Assembly (NCBI GenBank): GCA_964007475.1
Contig: OZ023273.1
Location: forward strand, 120,823,812 to 120,887,811
DNA: 64,000 nt
Direction: 5' to 3'
DNA from: Hybos culiciformis
Taxonomy: Eukaryota > Arthropoda > Insecta > Diptera > Hybotidae
A program made the position numbers and the translations under genes. Positions 33,784 through 49,299 of the stretch are shown piece by piece. The notes under the pieces were generated by a model, which was not told the DNA's origin, did not search any database, and saw only the letters and a program-made list of their open reading frames with translations. How positions within the stretch are numbered: position 1 is the first letter of the stretch; each line of letters starts with the position of its first letter.

Positions 33784-35921
33784 AAAAGATTCAGTAGTTT
33801 TGAGCTTTAAAATATTATAAATTCACAAGCCTAGCTAAATATATAGAATATTATAAAAAATTAAATTGCTATTATTATTTTATTCAAACCATTATTGATG
33901 ATACAATTAAAATTGAAATTACTAAAATATAGTTGCGAACAAAACATTATTAAATTGTAAATCGTGAAAATAATTTTGAACTAAAATTCAAAATAAAAAT
34001 TTTAACTCTCTCTCTAACTAATAAGTACGTTAAGTATATCAGAATGATGTGTGATGGAATTTGATTGAAATAAAAAGTTTTGCGACAGGCTGATTATAAA
34101 TATTTTATATTATATCTTCTATTATGAGTATTTGTTTTATTGTGTATAATAAATTTCTTGAAAAGATATGAATATTGGAGTAATAATTATTTATATGTTT
34201 TAATAATAATTAGCTAAACCGATTATTATAGAGTAAGAATATCATTTTGAAGCTTTTTAAATTTTAGAAAACATAAGTGTATTAAATTGTAAACTGAACA
34301 GATATGAATATTACAATTATAAATATATTAATTGCAAATTATGCGAAAAAGAAGATTCAGTCTATTAATTTTATAAAATGACTTTATAATAATTATCATT
34401 TAAAATTATAATATAGCTTTCTTAACAAAAGTTGTGTAGTTCATTTAATTTATTTCCATTTTTTTTTTTTTTTCAAAATTTAAATTTGACGAACAAGATA
34501 TATGTTTTAATTTCTTTTCTTTATTATAGAAATATTTTGTGTTTTTAAAGAATTTAAATTTGTTATTGATTTAATAATAATGATTCTTCAACTTTAATTT
34601 ATGATAAAAAAAGAGTCTTATGCGTGCCAAACTAAATCGCATTGGATATTCAAAAACTATATACTTACTTTGGTGGGACAATAAAAAATAATTCAAATAT
34701 AAGTTTCTTTTTATTCGGGGTCAAATAGAGTTATTACAAAAATAAACAAAAATATTTAAATTAAATTTTTACAAAAAACCAAAAATCAATTTTTGAATAA
34801 GTTCAAAGGTAAATTATTTAAAAATTTTCAATTTAATATTTCCAGATGTAAAATTACTACTACCATTTTTATGTCTATAATCACAAAAAGAAACCTGTTT
34901 AAAAATATAAAAATAAAAAATATTACAAAAAGACATAATTTGTAATGAAGAAATATAATTAGTGGAAAAATGTAAATGTTTTTTATTCAAATTGCATTTA
35001 TAATTTGATTTTATATCTTCTCAGCTATATATAGTTTATCTATGGGATTTTTGCAAATTAAAAATTAATATTGTTGTTTGTATGAGCATCGAGAGAAATA
35101 TTAGATTAATAATTCTTGTAATAATATTGTTTTTTTGTTTACAAATTCAAATTCTTTTTTTGTGAAAAAAAAAAAATATTTTTTTTTTTAATAAATAAAA
35201 TATTAAACGTGTTAAAAAAAAAGCCTGCCTTAAAATTTTAATTTAAGTCATGTAAAAAAAAACATTTTCTGGTCTTTTAAATATTTTTGTAATGTGAGTA
35301 CATTTTTCTTCACAAATTCAATGCTAAATCGTGTATTTTCGTTCTTATTTTTTTATTAGTTATTTAAGATTTATTTGATTGTTCAAGGCTGTCAGATAAT
35401 ATCATTAACTTAGTTAGTTTCATCTTTTTAAACTAAAACTTTATTATGCTTTATTTATAGGTATCATTAATTCTTCAGATTCAAAATAACGGATTATAAG
35501 AAAGATATTGATAAACCATAATACCATCAAATATAGTTTTTTAGGCGTTTTTCTGACATAAACAAGTTTTTTCAGAAGAAAAATTGAGTTCTTAGAAGAT
35601 TGATTCAATAGTTCTAAGTATAAGCTCTTAAGTTTTTATGGAAGTTCCAAAATTGATTGTATAAACATCCAACAAAACATGAAAATTGAAGGAGAATTGA
35701 TGGGCCAAGGACCAAAAGACTAATTATTTTGTTCTAACCATATGGTTATAAGGTTGTGTGGTTTTGGAGGCTCAGTGATTTATATTTTTTCCTAGGTTTG
35801 ATGTTTTGAATTTTAAATTGAAAGGGTTGTATTGTTATTTGCATAGGTTGACATAAATTTTCACTTTGATTTAGATTTATACTTATTTTTTAATGTCATT
35901 TTATGGCTTTATTATGTAATG

Positions 35922-35946
35922 AAATAATAATAATAATAATAATAAT
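35922..35946. repeat. (AAT)n microsatellite
   Basis: About eight copies of AAT in intergenic DNA. Confidence 0.95.
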
Positions 35947-36067
35947 GTAATATTTGTATTAAATAGTCGTGTGTGTAAAATAAAAGTATAGGTATTTTTA
36001 TTTAATAAAAAACAAAATTTATTTAAAAGTTTATTTTATTTAATTTCCAACATGGATATGAACATAA

Positions 36068-36291
36068 CGTCTGCTGAGAAATGAAACAACGTATGACATT
36101 TATACGTCATTATTTGACAATAGCACCATTCGATTCCTCGTACTCGATTTTATAAGTACAACTACTTTGCAATATTCTTAATGTTGATTAAAATGTGTTT
36201 TTCATACGTTTTTTTTAATTTTCAAATCTTTAAATTCAAATTACTCGAAACTATACTTTTCATTATACGTTGTTTCATTTCTCAGCAGACG
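36068..36291. mobile_element. MITE, 224 bp, perfect 27-bp terminal inverted repeats
   Basis: The termini 36068-36094 and 36265-36291 are exact inverse copies beginning CGTCTGCTGAGAAATG. The tetramer ATAA flanks both sides (36064-36067 and 36292-36295). The perfect termini imply a recent insertion. No coding capacity. The superfamily is not clear from a 4-base duplication. Confidence 0.88.
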
Positions 36292-39200
36292 ATAAGCAGT
36301 ATTCAACACTAGACATTTAAAATCACTGTTGTTTGCTGAGCAAACTATTTTTTCATTTTTATTTTATAGATTCTTTACAACACTTGAATTTACTAATTTC
36401 GAGAAATGGGTCACTGATTTATAGTGTGTATGCATAGAAAGTCAAAGTCTAGAATTTCCCAAAACATACGGAAAATTTTTTTAACAATAATGGTAATTGA
36501 AAAAAAAATACGATGCAATTTTATTTTTGCTTTTATGTTCAACAATGGAGAATAACTAAATTTGTTCCAAATCACAAATTACAAATTAATTTTTCTTTTT
36601 TTTGTATTTATAAATATTTCAAATTAATTTTTATTTAAAATTTTGATTTTATATTAGAATAAGAAATAATAATGTGCGTCCATGTCATGAAATATTTTGA
36701 TTTCAACATAATTTGTAGATTATCAGAAGAAGGTAATGAATTTTATTAAAAAAAAAATAAATAAATTCAAAATATGCATAAATATAAGTAGATGTATGTT
36801 TTTTTTATATGAGCTTGAATTTATAAAACGAGTTTTTTTTTTTGAAGAAGAAGAAGAGTTAAAAATTTAGAAAATTAGAATTAAAAATGTAAAAAAAAGA
36901 GGTTATTGCTAATTACAATTTTTTTTTTATTGGCCAAGAAGTAAAGCTTAGGAAACAACCACATGTACTTTTTAGAATTAACAAATGTATATTATAAGTT
37001 TGCATATTTCCTAACTAATAGATTTTACAGAATTTTTAAATTTTCGTATAATGGCTGTTGTCAAGAGGTATAAAAATTAGGCTTAGCTAAAAAAACAAAA
37101 TTAATATATACATATTAATATAATTTTCTAAGAAATTAATGAAATTGACAAAACTGGTGAGCTAAATTTTTGACCTATAAGAAGTCCATAACGTTGACTT
37201 TTGACTGAGCAATCTATTAAGGATATTAAATTAGTTCTTTTCTCTCGTTTTAGAATGTTGAAAGTTCTTTGTACGATTTTCCATGCGATAAATCTTCGTT
37301 AGAATTCTAACTGTTAACTTGAAGATTTAGATATACAAATGGAAATATTTCAAGTAATACTACTAAAAATATAAAAGTACCAACCACCTATCTATTTTTT
37401 TAATGAGGGAGATAAATTTATCTAAACTTATTTCAGATGATACGGAACCATAAAGGCATATAATAACTATTTGATAAATTGAAATAACATTTATGTACAA
37501 TATACCAATTTTTTTTTTATGGAAGCCGGTTATTTTAAACGTTTAAATTGCAATTAAATTTATTTAACAAAATGTTTATTATTATTATTATTATAGATAA
37601 TCGCGGCGAAATGTGTATTTTGCTTAAAGAGTATATTTGCGAAATGTTTAATAGGTATATAACGAAAGGGTAGTTTTGCAATATCTTTATGCTAATTGAA
37701 TAGATGTTAAATGCCTCTTAAGGTCAAAGTATATTTTTGTTCACTGGTGCATTAGGTAAAATATCTTTTGTAAAATTTACTCTTTAGGACAGGACCCATT
37801 ATGTGCCTATTTGATGTAAGTATAGGAAAATATAACGTATTTAGTAAGATTTGAAAATATTTTAGAAAAATAAAGTAACTGGGATATGTAGTATTTTATA
37901 AATTTTTGAGCCCAAAAGTTAAATTTTATCATTCATTAGACACAGATTATTAAAATCTAATCATTTAAAATTATGGTTTAGGAATTTTTTTTTTTTTGCC
38001 ATTAATAACCCATTTGTTTTTTTTTATCCAAAAATTAAAATGTCAAAATAAGAAAACAAAAAAATTAAATATATCGTAACAGTTAAAAATAATTATGTGG
38101 ATAAAATTTCATCACCCTGACTTAATGTTTTGTGTATTTTATATTTGTTTATTACTGACAATATAATTATTAATGAAGAAATTTTTTTGTTTGCTCTAAA
38201 TTAAATCGATTTGAAAATTATGTTTTTTAAATTTCCATAAGTAGTTATTTATGTTGGCATTAAATAATTTTAATTTTAAAAAGACATTTTAGTAGAAAAA
38301 TTTGCATTTTTTTGACATTACTTTTTAATAGAATTTATCTGGTTTTTTTTTTTTTTTTTTACGCAAGGTTTTTCGGAAGTATTTATTTTAATATTAAATT
38401 GAAAAATTAATTCCAATTAAATTTTACTACAGACTTAATGGATTCTTATTTCAAAATTCTTTATTTAATATAAATATCTATAATAATAATAGGTAATAAT
38501 ATTTTGACAATTTTAAATGTTTTAATTTAAAAAAAGATTAAAAAAATTAATAAATTTTTTTAATTTTTTTTTTCTTCTAATAAATCAAGAAAATTCAGTC
38601 AAGGCTATTTTATTCTGATCTAATATTTTATTATGACCAATTATTGAGGGAAAAGAACTTTTACTTCCCATTATAAGCATAAACCAGTAATTTATTATAG
38701 AATAATATTTCTTATATTTGAAGGCTTTTTTAAATCCTCTCTAATAAATATTAAATATATATACTTTTTTAATTTACTTGTATCGTTCTAAACTTCTTTT
38801 TGCTAATAAAAATTTATTGATTTTTTTTTTTGACAATAAAAAATATTGCGATACAACAGAGAAGATTAAAACTTGATTATAGGTTCTTCATATTTTCATA
38901 TTTTATGTCAACATTTTTTTCATCTGTTTTATATTTTTCTCGCTTAGAGGTGACTACAACTTTCTTTACTGTTAATTTTAAGAGAAAAAAGATTTGAGAT
39001 CTAAATCAGGCATCGCAGAAATTTTTTATTTACTACATATTAATGCCATTTGGAAAGGCAATTTAATGTAGTTTTCTCACTTTGGGAAAATATTTTTATT
39101 TTGTTAAAATATAGTTTAAAAAAAAAACAATTTCGATCACTAGCAATAAAATGTCATTTTAGGTTTCAAATTTTTTTTAATTTTTCATTTTGTTCAAAAA

Positions 39201-42200
39201 TTTAGTTTCGAACATAACTTTCGTAAACTGTAGAAAAATGCAAATTAACTCCCTATATTGCCAATCTAATTAAAGAAAGTATGTTTCAAAATGCATTTCA
39301 TAATTTATCTATGCATTGAAAGTTGATTCAAAAAATTATGTCAATGACATTTTTTTTGGTATGTAATTTTTTGCAATAGGTAAACAAAAAAAAATTGCTT
39401 AAAATTAAATTTTAAGCAAAATGATATAACTTATGAAGATGTCGCACAAAAAAATATTTATTTAGATTCACTTTTTTGTATCTTGCAGCATATAAACATG
39501 TAACATGTAAAACTTTTGCATATTTAAAAAAAAAAAAAAATTACTATTCTCTCCCTCGACTTAATAGAAATATAACACTTTAGATTAAACTTCTAAAACA
39601 AATTTAAGTATCAAGTATCTATTAAAAGTGCTCAAATATTACAGGAAGAGATTATTAATAATAACTACGTTGCATCTGTTCCAAAATTTTCCATTCTTTT
39701 GTCATGATCACTTCTTAGCTCCTTGTGCATAGTGAAGTATATTCGAAATTGTATAGTATTATAGGATACTTAAATAATGATAATTTTATGTCCATTTTAA
39801 GAATAAAATAACATTCGAAAATATTAATTGAAATCATACACAAATAAGGCGTTTGACAACCTCTATTCGAAAGCATAAACTTTAATATCCCTATACCATG
39901 ATAGTTATCAGTTCGTTATCAACAAAAAAATATTTCAATTTATTTGATCGAATATTTTTATTTCTTGTAAACAAGTTCAAAGCTTTTTATTTATTTCTTA
40001 ATAATTTTTCGTATAATATTTTATATTTTAAGTATGTGTGCAATTGTAAATACTTACGCTATGTATAGATCAATCATACATGTGTACAAATGTTTCGGTT
40101 TATATACTAATTTAAAAATATAAACTACAACTTCAATGGAGGGCTAATTTCTAGGATTGAAATATTGTCATTCTTATAATTAATAAATATATTTAAAATA
40201 TTCGCTATTTTTGGGTGATATTTAGATCAACATTCCAAAAAATGTTTGGAAAACATCACACTTGTTTGGTTTATTCCGCAAAAGAAAAGAGTGATAATAA
40301 ATGCTTTGATATTTTTGTATTTTTTCTAAGCTATGAGCAATTAAATTAGCAATTCTAATTTCTGATGAGTTTCCTTGAATTTTTTAAGATTTTTAGCAAA
40401 TTATCCTTGATGTCCCACAACCGGAGATCACTTTTTTTTTTATGTTAATAGATTTTTGGAAAATTGATCACAAAATTTTCTTTTTTAATAAAATCAATTC
40501 GCCTTATTTGTATAAAACTTAGCTTTGGAAGTCAGCTTTTAAATGAAATACTTATATTACTTAACGAAATATTGCATAGAAATATTTTTGTACCAGCATT
40601 TCAAAACCCTGTAGTCGCACAATCGGTGACTCTCCCCTAAAGATAATTTGAGTGCACTATGTACATAAGTAATCGACTAAATATTATTGTAAAGACGGAA
40701 AAAGAAACCTAATTCTAAAAAAAAAATAAAACTTTATATACATAAACTGTGGTGTATATTATGTATAATTTTCAACTTGCGTGCCAATTATTATCATTAA
40801 TATATTACTCTCAGCATGATAGTTGCTAATGATGTAATAGAAGTCGGTATAAAAATTTATTTATGTCAAAACTTTTTTACTAACAAAGTAATAATTTTTT
40901 TTAACTACATATTTAAAAAATTTATTGCTTAATTTTGTTTTAGTAGTTAGCTTTTTAATTCGTTTCAAAAAAATTAAAAATAAAATAAAACTTTAAATTT
41001 CAAAGTCGCGCAAATTGAAATGTAAAAATTAAGAAGGTACTTAAAATTTAACGCATTTATAAGTCAATTAAAAGGGATTAAAAATTTTTTTTATTAATCA
41101 ACTATTTTTAAGATCTTTATTTTACTATCCACAAGCTGGACCAATCATAAGTTTTAGCATAATGAAAATAAATGATTTATAAATAAATAAAAAAAAATGA
41201 ATTCCATACTAACTGATTAGATTTATATTAAAAAAAAATTAAATTGTAGAAATAAATAAATAATAGAATTGTAAAATAAAACTTATAACTTTAATAATGT
41301 TCAATGTATTAAAAATATATTTTTATTTTTTCTCAACCATAGAAAATATAGTTATTTTATTTTTCTGTTTCATTATCTTGAATTTCTTGCGGCTAAAATT
41401 CTAAAAAAAAAAAAAAAAAAATAACAATTCATTTGTTTCAGATTCAGCATAAAGTATAAAATTTTTATTTTTAAGGTTTCTGCCTTAAGTCTTTTGTTTT
41501 GAATAATATATAATTATGTTTATATAACTCCAGTAAAAAGCTATCAACTTGTCTCAATTTTTTTTTTTTTTTTTTGAAAGTGAAAAAGCTCTCAGTTCGT
41601 AAATATGAAGTGTATTTGATATATTGAATAGCGATTTTTTTTACCAATAATTGTATTTTTTTTTTAACGACGTGGTTGCGCGTCTAATAAAACAACATCT
41701 ATATAATATATTATGTTCCTTATAAACTAGTTACTGATATAATATTATTTCATATATAATATTATTTAAAAAAAAAATCAATCATTGCATTTGAACTTAT
41801 ATATTGTATTATGTACCAATATAGTTTCTCGTGCATTTTCCCCGCTCATTAATCCAATATGGATTTAATGTAGTTAAAAAGGGATCTAAATACCATGTTT
41901 TAGGATTTAAGTTATTCTCAATTTAAATGTCTCTCATATTAATTTAAAGTACATTGAATAAAATATATATATATTATAAAAAAAAAATACACATATTTTT
42001 GCCAACGTTTTTATATTTTATAAAAATATAGTTTTTAATCCATTTTTTTATAAACCTAACTTAGTAACATATGTGTTATGAAAATAAATTATAATATTCT
42101 TTGAATAACAATTTTCTTAATTTAAAGCTTACCTGAAAGTAGTATAAAAATAAGATTCCCAATAATCAAAAACAATTTGCTTTGTAAATATCCAAAAAGT

Positions 42201-43770
42201 TTTGTTAACAATTAATTTTTAAATTTTTTTTTCTTTCTAACTTTATGCTAATACATTACAAATTTATTATGTTTTATTAAGTAAGTATTATGTACTATGT
42301 ATATTATATACTATAAATTTATTTCATAGATACGTATATATATTTTATTTTAATTTTATTTTTTATAAATATTTTTACGAATTATTTATTTTATTTTTTT
42401 TTATTAAAATAATGCTAAATTTTATTCATTTATTTCATTTTTTGGACAAAAAATTCAGTGCAAACGTATTTAAAAAAAATATACTTTTTATTAAATATTT
42501 TTTTTTAACTTTACTTTATTTCAAAGTTTTTTTTTTTTTTTTGGTTTATTTCACTAAAAATAAAACAAAACAAAACACAAAAATTGTTAATATTATAGAC
42601 ATTCAAGAAAAACCAAAAAAAAAAAAAGAAAAAATTGCTTTATTTTTAAGCGAAAAATAATTGCGAAATTTAACAATATTTTCTTGTTTTTTTGAAACAA
42701 AAGCTTGAATGTAAAATTCAAGTATCTTTTATTTTATTGCAAGCAACTTAATTCAATTTTTAAGAATTTAGATATATGATATGTAAACTTTATTATAACT
42801 AAGTAGGTTCTTTTATCATGAATATTTATTTTGAATTTTTTTTACATAATTTTTGTTCTGTTTTTAACTTAACATTTATTCAAAATTAAAAACTTAAAAA
42901 AAAAAAAATTACCAAAATATTAAAAAAAATTATAATTTTACAACCCATGCTCATGAAAGGAATTCCGGTTGTTAAAATTCAGATAATTAATACTCTTTTT
43001 TTACACATAAATTAAAATGTAAAAATTTTAATTTTAAAAGTATAATTATCAAAATTTTAATGTTTAAGTTTCGAACCGCAAAAATTATTCGCTCGTTTAT
43101 ACAAATTCCGATTAAAGATTCTTCTTTATCAGCGATATTTCAAGCATTCATTTAATTAATTACGATTTGACATTCAGTTTAAAACACAAATCTTTTATCT
43201 AAGTTCTAAATTGTAACTTAACACTCTTAAATTTTTTTTTTTTTTAATTATAAAACAAAATATAGATGAAAAAATTCTTAGAATTACTTCTTGAACACTT
43301 AAGCTTTAAATGGTGATTGGTATAATTTTATATTTATTTACTTAAAAAAAAAAAATTATTACATTTAAATTTAATTTATATGTATTTTAAGAAAACAAAA
43401 TCTCAAATAGTTTTATGTGTCTGAGTTTAAGTTAAGAAAATTAATTAATTGAAATAAAAAAAAAATAAAAAATAAAAAACAACAACACAAAAATCACTTT
43501 CTCTTCTTGGAGTTTTATTTTTATAATACAAAAAACCATAATAATGAACATACATATAACTCAATGTATAACATAAATACATTCATATATATATAAATAT
43601 ATACTCTACAGGTTGAGTATTATATAAGCACATATTATACATTAAAATATACGTTAAACATTTGAACACACTAAAAAAAAAATGTAATTCAACATAAAAA
43701 AAAAAGAAAATGCAATTTTCTGCATTACAGTAATTTTATATTATGATATTATTGTAATGAAAAAAAAAAT

Positions 43771-43791
43771 TATAATAATAATAATAATAAA
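43771..43791. repeat. (AAT)n microsatellite
   Basis: About seven copies of AAT/ATA in intergenic DNA. Confidence 0.9.
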
Positions 43792-46700
43792 CTTTATGTA
43801 AACAATAAAAGTGCAATATCAAATTTTATATAATATTTTGTATTTATTTATGCTTACAATTTCAAATAAAATGACCAGATGGTATGTTAAATTTTTGATA
43901 CCAGGGTTAATTTTTAAAACAAGAAAAAAATTAATAATTGTTTTAATATTTAAGCAATTTTTTTTTATTGAGTTTTTTTTTTTTAAATTTATTTTTTGAC
44001 AATTTATTTTGTAAAATTTCAATGTTTTCTATTTTCTGCTACAATGCTTATTTTTAATTTCAAGACCTCCCAAGGAAAACAAAATAAATTTACAGACAAA
44101 AATGGCTCAATTTACAGAAAAATTAATAATTAACCTTAAAACTAATGTCAATTTTCGAAAAATAAAAAAATATGTTTATAAAGTTCATTAAAAAAATTAT
44201 CAAACTTACTTAACGTGTTAGTTTCGTTCAATAAAATTGAAATAAGTGTGGAAAGGTGGTTATACTCGTGTATGTTTAGCATACACGATTATTCGATGTT
44301 ATTATACAGAATATCTAAACTCTCATTATTAGAATTATTAGAATTATGGTAGTAACTATAACTTTCAAATAACAAGTCGATTATTAAGCCATTAAGGTCT
44401 TAATTTCTAAAAATAATACAAATTGAAAAATATTTCGGTTTTCGATCTTAGTCCAGGGATAAATTTTCTTTTCTTTAAGAAAAACAAAAATAAATTATAA
44501 TAATTGATTACAAGAGTAAAAAAAATAAAAAATTAGTTAATTATAATCGAGATTTCTGAATGGTAGACCGTTTTAACAGTTTCCACTATTAAATGGTTAA
44601 ATTTTTTTACTTAAAAATATGTGCGAATACATACTTTAGTATATAAATATCTTATTTTATAAATACATATATCTATATATGTATCAAGTTTTTATTATAT
44701 ACATGTTTTAATATTAAGTAACAGTGAAATACATATAATACTGCACATTATTTTGCAATAAAGTAGTCACTAATACAAATATTTTTATATTAAAAAAAAA
44801 TTAAATAAGAAAAAAATTAAATAAAAAATTCACTTTTTATAGAAAACTGATATATATATTTTTTTCATGATTGCACTAAGAAAAATATATGAGATATATT
44901 TAAGTGAATGTAGAAATTGTTATGAAAATTTTTTTCTCTAAAATACCTTAAGTTAGTCAATTGAAGAACTTTTACACGTATAGAATATAATATTCTAAAT
45001 AGAAAGAATTAAACTGAAATTTAAAAGTTTTAGCATCATTGGGCACTCTTCATGTGTATTTAAACGGAAACCATTTGATTGCTTGCTGCGTATAAGCTTA
45101 CGAAAAATTTATGAAAATCTAATCCCATATACTTCAACTTTTCGAACATTAGCAAAGAATCTATTAAAGTTATCTTTCAAAGCAAATCGCAGCTCTTACT
45201 TGAAGTTTTTTACCACAAAACTTGAAATATTGTTTATTTTTTCTCATCTGAATAACGTTCCGTGACGACTTCCAATTAAAAAACATTATTTCCATAAATT
45301 CAAAAAACATTTATCTTTTAACTTTTATTTAGTAGTTGGATTCAGGGAAATAACAATTTATAGCATCATGGAATAATTATCGTAATTTAATAAAAACAAT
45401 AGTTTTTCTTTTTCTAAATAAGTAAATAAAAAAATATAAATAATTGTACTCTAATGTTTGTTTACATTATTTGGTGTAGTTTTTTGTCAAAAAAATATAT
45501 AATTTGGTTTTTAATTTAAAATAAATGTTATATTAATATAATTGAAACCATTTCATGTAAAATTTAGTTTTTAAATTTTTTTTGAAATTTTTACTTCAAT
45601 TCGAGAATGTTATACTTTTTATAAACAATAAGTCTTTTATAACTTTTTAAATTCTGTAAAACTTAACATTCCATTCAGGGAATAAATATAATAGGTTTAA
45701 TATTGAATAATAATAACTACTTTATTCACTTATTTATTCACATAATGATAACAAAATATAAAACTGATCCAATATTATGAAAATAAAATTTAAGTATAAT
45801 TCTTATTTAAATTAAAACCGTAAGAGCCAAAATGGAATTTCACCTAGAACGCGACGGGTTATCAATACATATAGAAATCCCAAATTTAAAATCATTCTTT
45901 TTTTTTTAACTATTTTACTATATTTAACTTTTTACTTTTTAACTATTGAACTATTAAAATTTTTATTTTTGAACTTCAAAATTCAAAAAAAAAAAAAACC
46001 TTTCTACTCTTTATGTCAATTATTATACCTCTTGTGTCTTAAGTAGTATGACGTTAACTATAAAACATCATACTATGAACTTTCGTAATAAAACTTTTAA
46101 CTTCGTTTGGGTTGCATAAAATTTCTTAGATATTATAGAATACGTATTATTTTTTTTTGCAATCAAATTTAAATGAAAAATAGTATGAAAATGCAAATAA
46201 TGATCTTTATAAGAGACAGGTAAATGAAAAATTATATAGGAGGAATATATATATTTTATTCTAAATTGAATTTTTCAAAATTTAAATATTTTTTTTTAAA
46301 TATTTAAATATTGTTTCGGCTTCTATTATTTTTATTTATGATTTTGTTGTTTTGAGATACAGTGTTGGAAATAAAAAAATTACATAAAAAACTGGCGATT
46401 GTATTAAAAATTAAAAATTTGTCCACAATTCTGTTGCTGCAATCAAAATAAAATGTTTAGTTTTATAAAAATATATTAATTATATATTTAAATTTAGTGA
46501 AAAAAAAAAATTCTTGAATTTTTTTTGCTCCTTACTAGTTTTTTAACTTTTATTTTTATTATTTTTCCTCAATACCGCGGAAGTAAATTAATATGAATGA
46601 TTTTTCTTATTTATTTATTTTTTTTTTTTTCTTGTTGCAAAAAAAAAAAATCAAAAACCAATTTATTTTCACTTTCGCATAAAAATAGACTTCTTATTTT

Positions 46701-49299
46701 ATTTTAATTTTTTTTTTTTTTTTTAATGAAATTGATATGCTTAATGGTTTTAAAATTTAATTTTAACTTTTTGGTTTTTTTTTTCTACTGTTGGTAAAGT
46801 AACTTTTATTTAATAAAAGAAAACGTAACGTACAATAAACATAAACGAAATCAGCTGATATGCGAACGCGAAAAATATTTTTAACTAATCAAGTTAGTTA
46901 AGTAATCAACAAACAAAAAAAAAAAAAACAAATTACTGAACTAAGCCATTACAAAAATAAAAATTAAATTAATTTTTTTATAATAGTTAAAAAAATTTTT
47001 TCTTTTACTTTTTTTGACAGAAAAAAAAAATACCGATTCAATAATATGTCTTTCTTATGTTATTATTAATTTAACAGTTCGACTCAAACTAAATTATTTC
47101 TTAAACTTTTTGTTAAAAAATCTTATTTTAATTTTTTTTTTTTTTTTTTTAAGAAAAAAAAGCACGTCTTTTTAACACTCAGAAAAAAAAAACTTTTAGT
47201 GAGCAGTGAGCATAAAGTTAACAAAAAAAAAAAACAATTTTAAATCAAAAATAAAATTTTTTCAGTGGAGGGAGTTTGCGAAGAAAAGTTTAATGGTTTT
47301 AAAAAAAAAAAAAATTAAAATAAATTGGTTATTTTTTTCTGTGAACAAAGGCGTTAAGCTATACCAAAAACAACAACATTTTAAGTTTCTCAATTAACGA
47401 AAATATTATTTGAGAAAACAAAAATTAAGAAAAATGAAATACTTGAAAATTATATTGTCAAAAATTTAAACCCAAAGCTAAGAAGTTTAGTTTCTATTTT
47501 TATTTTATTACAACTACTTTAAAGTATAAATTTAAGGTTTTTTGATAAACCAACATGAGCTAAGCATTTACTGATCATTTATAAGTTTATTAAATATTTG
47601 ACAGACTATTTTGATTAACATTATGTACATTTACATACATTATACAGAACCCTTAAATTATTTCTATTTCTTAAATCTTCTGCGATGAATTAAAAATCAG
47701 TAACATATTATACATGATTGTGAAAAAAAATTATTCACAAGAAATAACAGACAAAAAGATTAAAATTAACAATGAAAGGCTCAAATTAATAAAAAAAAAA
47801 ACCCAACAAAACTGTGAATTTGAAACCGCAAAACAACTATCTAGGAACTAGGTTTGAATATTTTTTAAATCTCTGGTATGAATATTTCAATCTCTGTTTA
47901 CTTGCTATAGTGCTGTTCAGCTTTATTTTGTACAATTTATGAAATTGCACAAACTAATATAATAATTTTTGGTTTTTGGGTTAAACAAAAACAAATGAAT
48001 TTTAATAGTATTATATGGTCCGTATTTAGATACAATGTCCACGACGTGATCGAAAAAGGAGTAAAAAAGAATAAATTATTTTTTGACATTTGAAATATAC
48101 GGTAATACTTAAAAACAAAACATTAAAAAAAACAACATAACTGATATTGTAGCAGACGTATTTCAAATCATGATCATTATACGCAATCATACAATATGTA
48201 TATGAATGCCTTGCTTTACAACATGCAAAATTTTATAAAACTTTTGTCATTTTTAACATTTAACACAATTTTTGTTCTTTAAAATTTTATATTCCTAAAA
48301 TTCTGTTTCTCTAAATTGTGGGCCTCAAGTATTTAAAACGAATAAGAAATCTTTACAAATAAGCCAATTAATCTAATTATTCGTTAATTAGATGTGAAAC
48401 AATTATTCTTATTCACATTGATACAATTAAGTAAAATCCAACCATTATTTATAATATGCAAAAAAAAAAAAAACCAAAAGACTTGTATATACAGTAAAAT
48501 TTATCTTGAAATGTACCTTAATTTGTAAATATAGGTACATGACATATACTATATGTTGACAAAAATTTCGGAATGTTATTTAAAGCAATAGACGCAATAG
48601 CGATAACTAGACAGAAGCAAAAAAAAAATGTTTCTTCTTAATAAGTTTCATTGCGAACCACAATATATTTGTAATGTACTTAAGGATTTGAATTTATGCT
48701 TTTCAATAGCATTTACACTTTATATGTTCCCAACTTGCTTTTTTTTTCAATGATTTAATTTCATCAAATATCAAATGCCAAGCAAATAAATATTCTGAAT
48801 TTGAAAGATAATAGGGAGCTCAAAAAGGGTATACCGTGGCTTTAGGATAATAGTAATTATATTTATTAGGTTGTCTTATATTTAAGATAATTGTATTGTT
48901 GTTAAAATTAACTTTATAAATACCTTAAGTAAAAAAGATTTCTTGTTATGCCATTGTATTATGATTGAAAATAATTTTATAAAACAAATCGTAAAAAATG
49001 GTCCCTATTTTATTATTTTGCAACATATCATTTGTGTGTCGTGTAATTTTGGTTTCTCATTTTCTCATTTTTCTTAATTTTTACATACATACATACATAA
49101 TATTCAAAGTCTTTAACATTAAAAGTAACTATTATTTTATTTTATTTTAATATATTATAATGTTTTTATTTTAAAGCCTAATTATATGTATGTATGTAGG
49201 TATATACAGGCCCGGCTCGTGGTTTTTTTTGTGTGTGTGCAAGCAATGATTGGCGCCTTTGAAAAAATTTTCAATTAAATACTCAAAGGCTACAAAAAG

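Noticed and set aside
36064..36295. piggyBac-type insertion
   Set aside because: The duplicated tetramer is ATAA, not the TTAA that piggyBac elements require.
42412..42660. 82-residue plus-strand frame
   Set aside because: Phe/Lys/Asn low-complexity composition expected from A/T-rich homopolymer tracts.
44265..44292. CGTGTATG/CATACACG hairpin as a terminator
   Set aside because: An eight-base stem is unremarkable in this length of sequence, and no transcript end is nearby.
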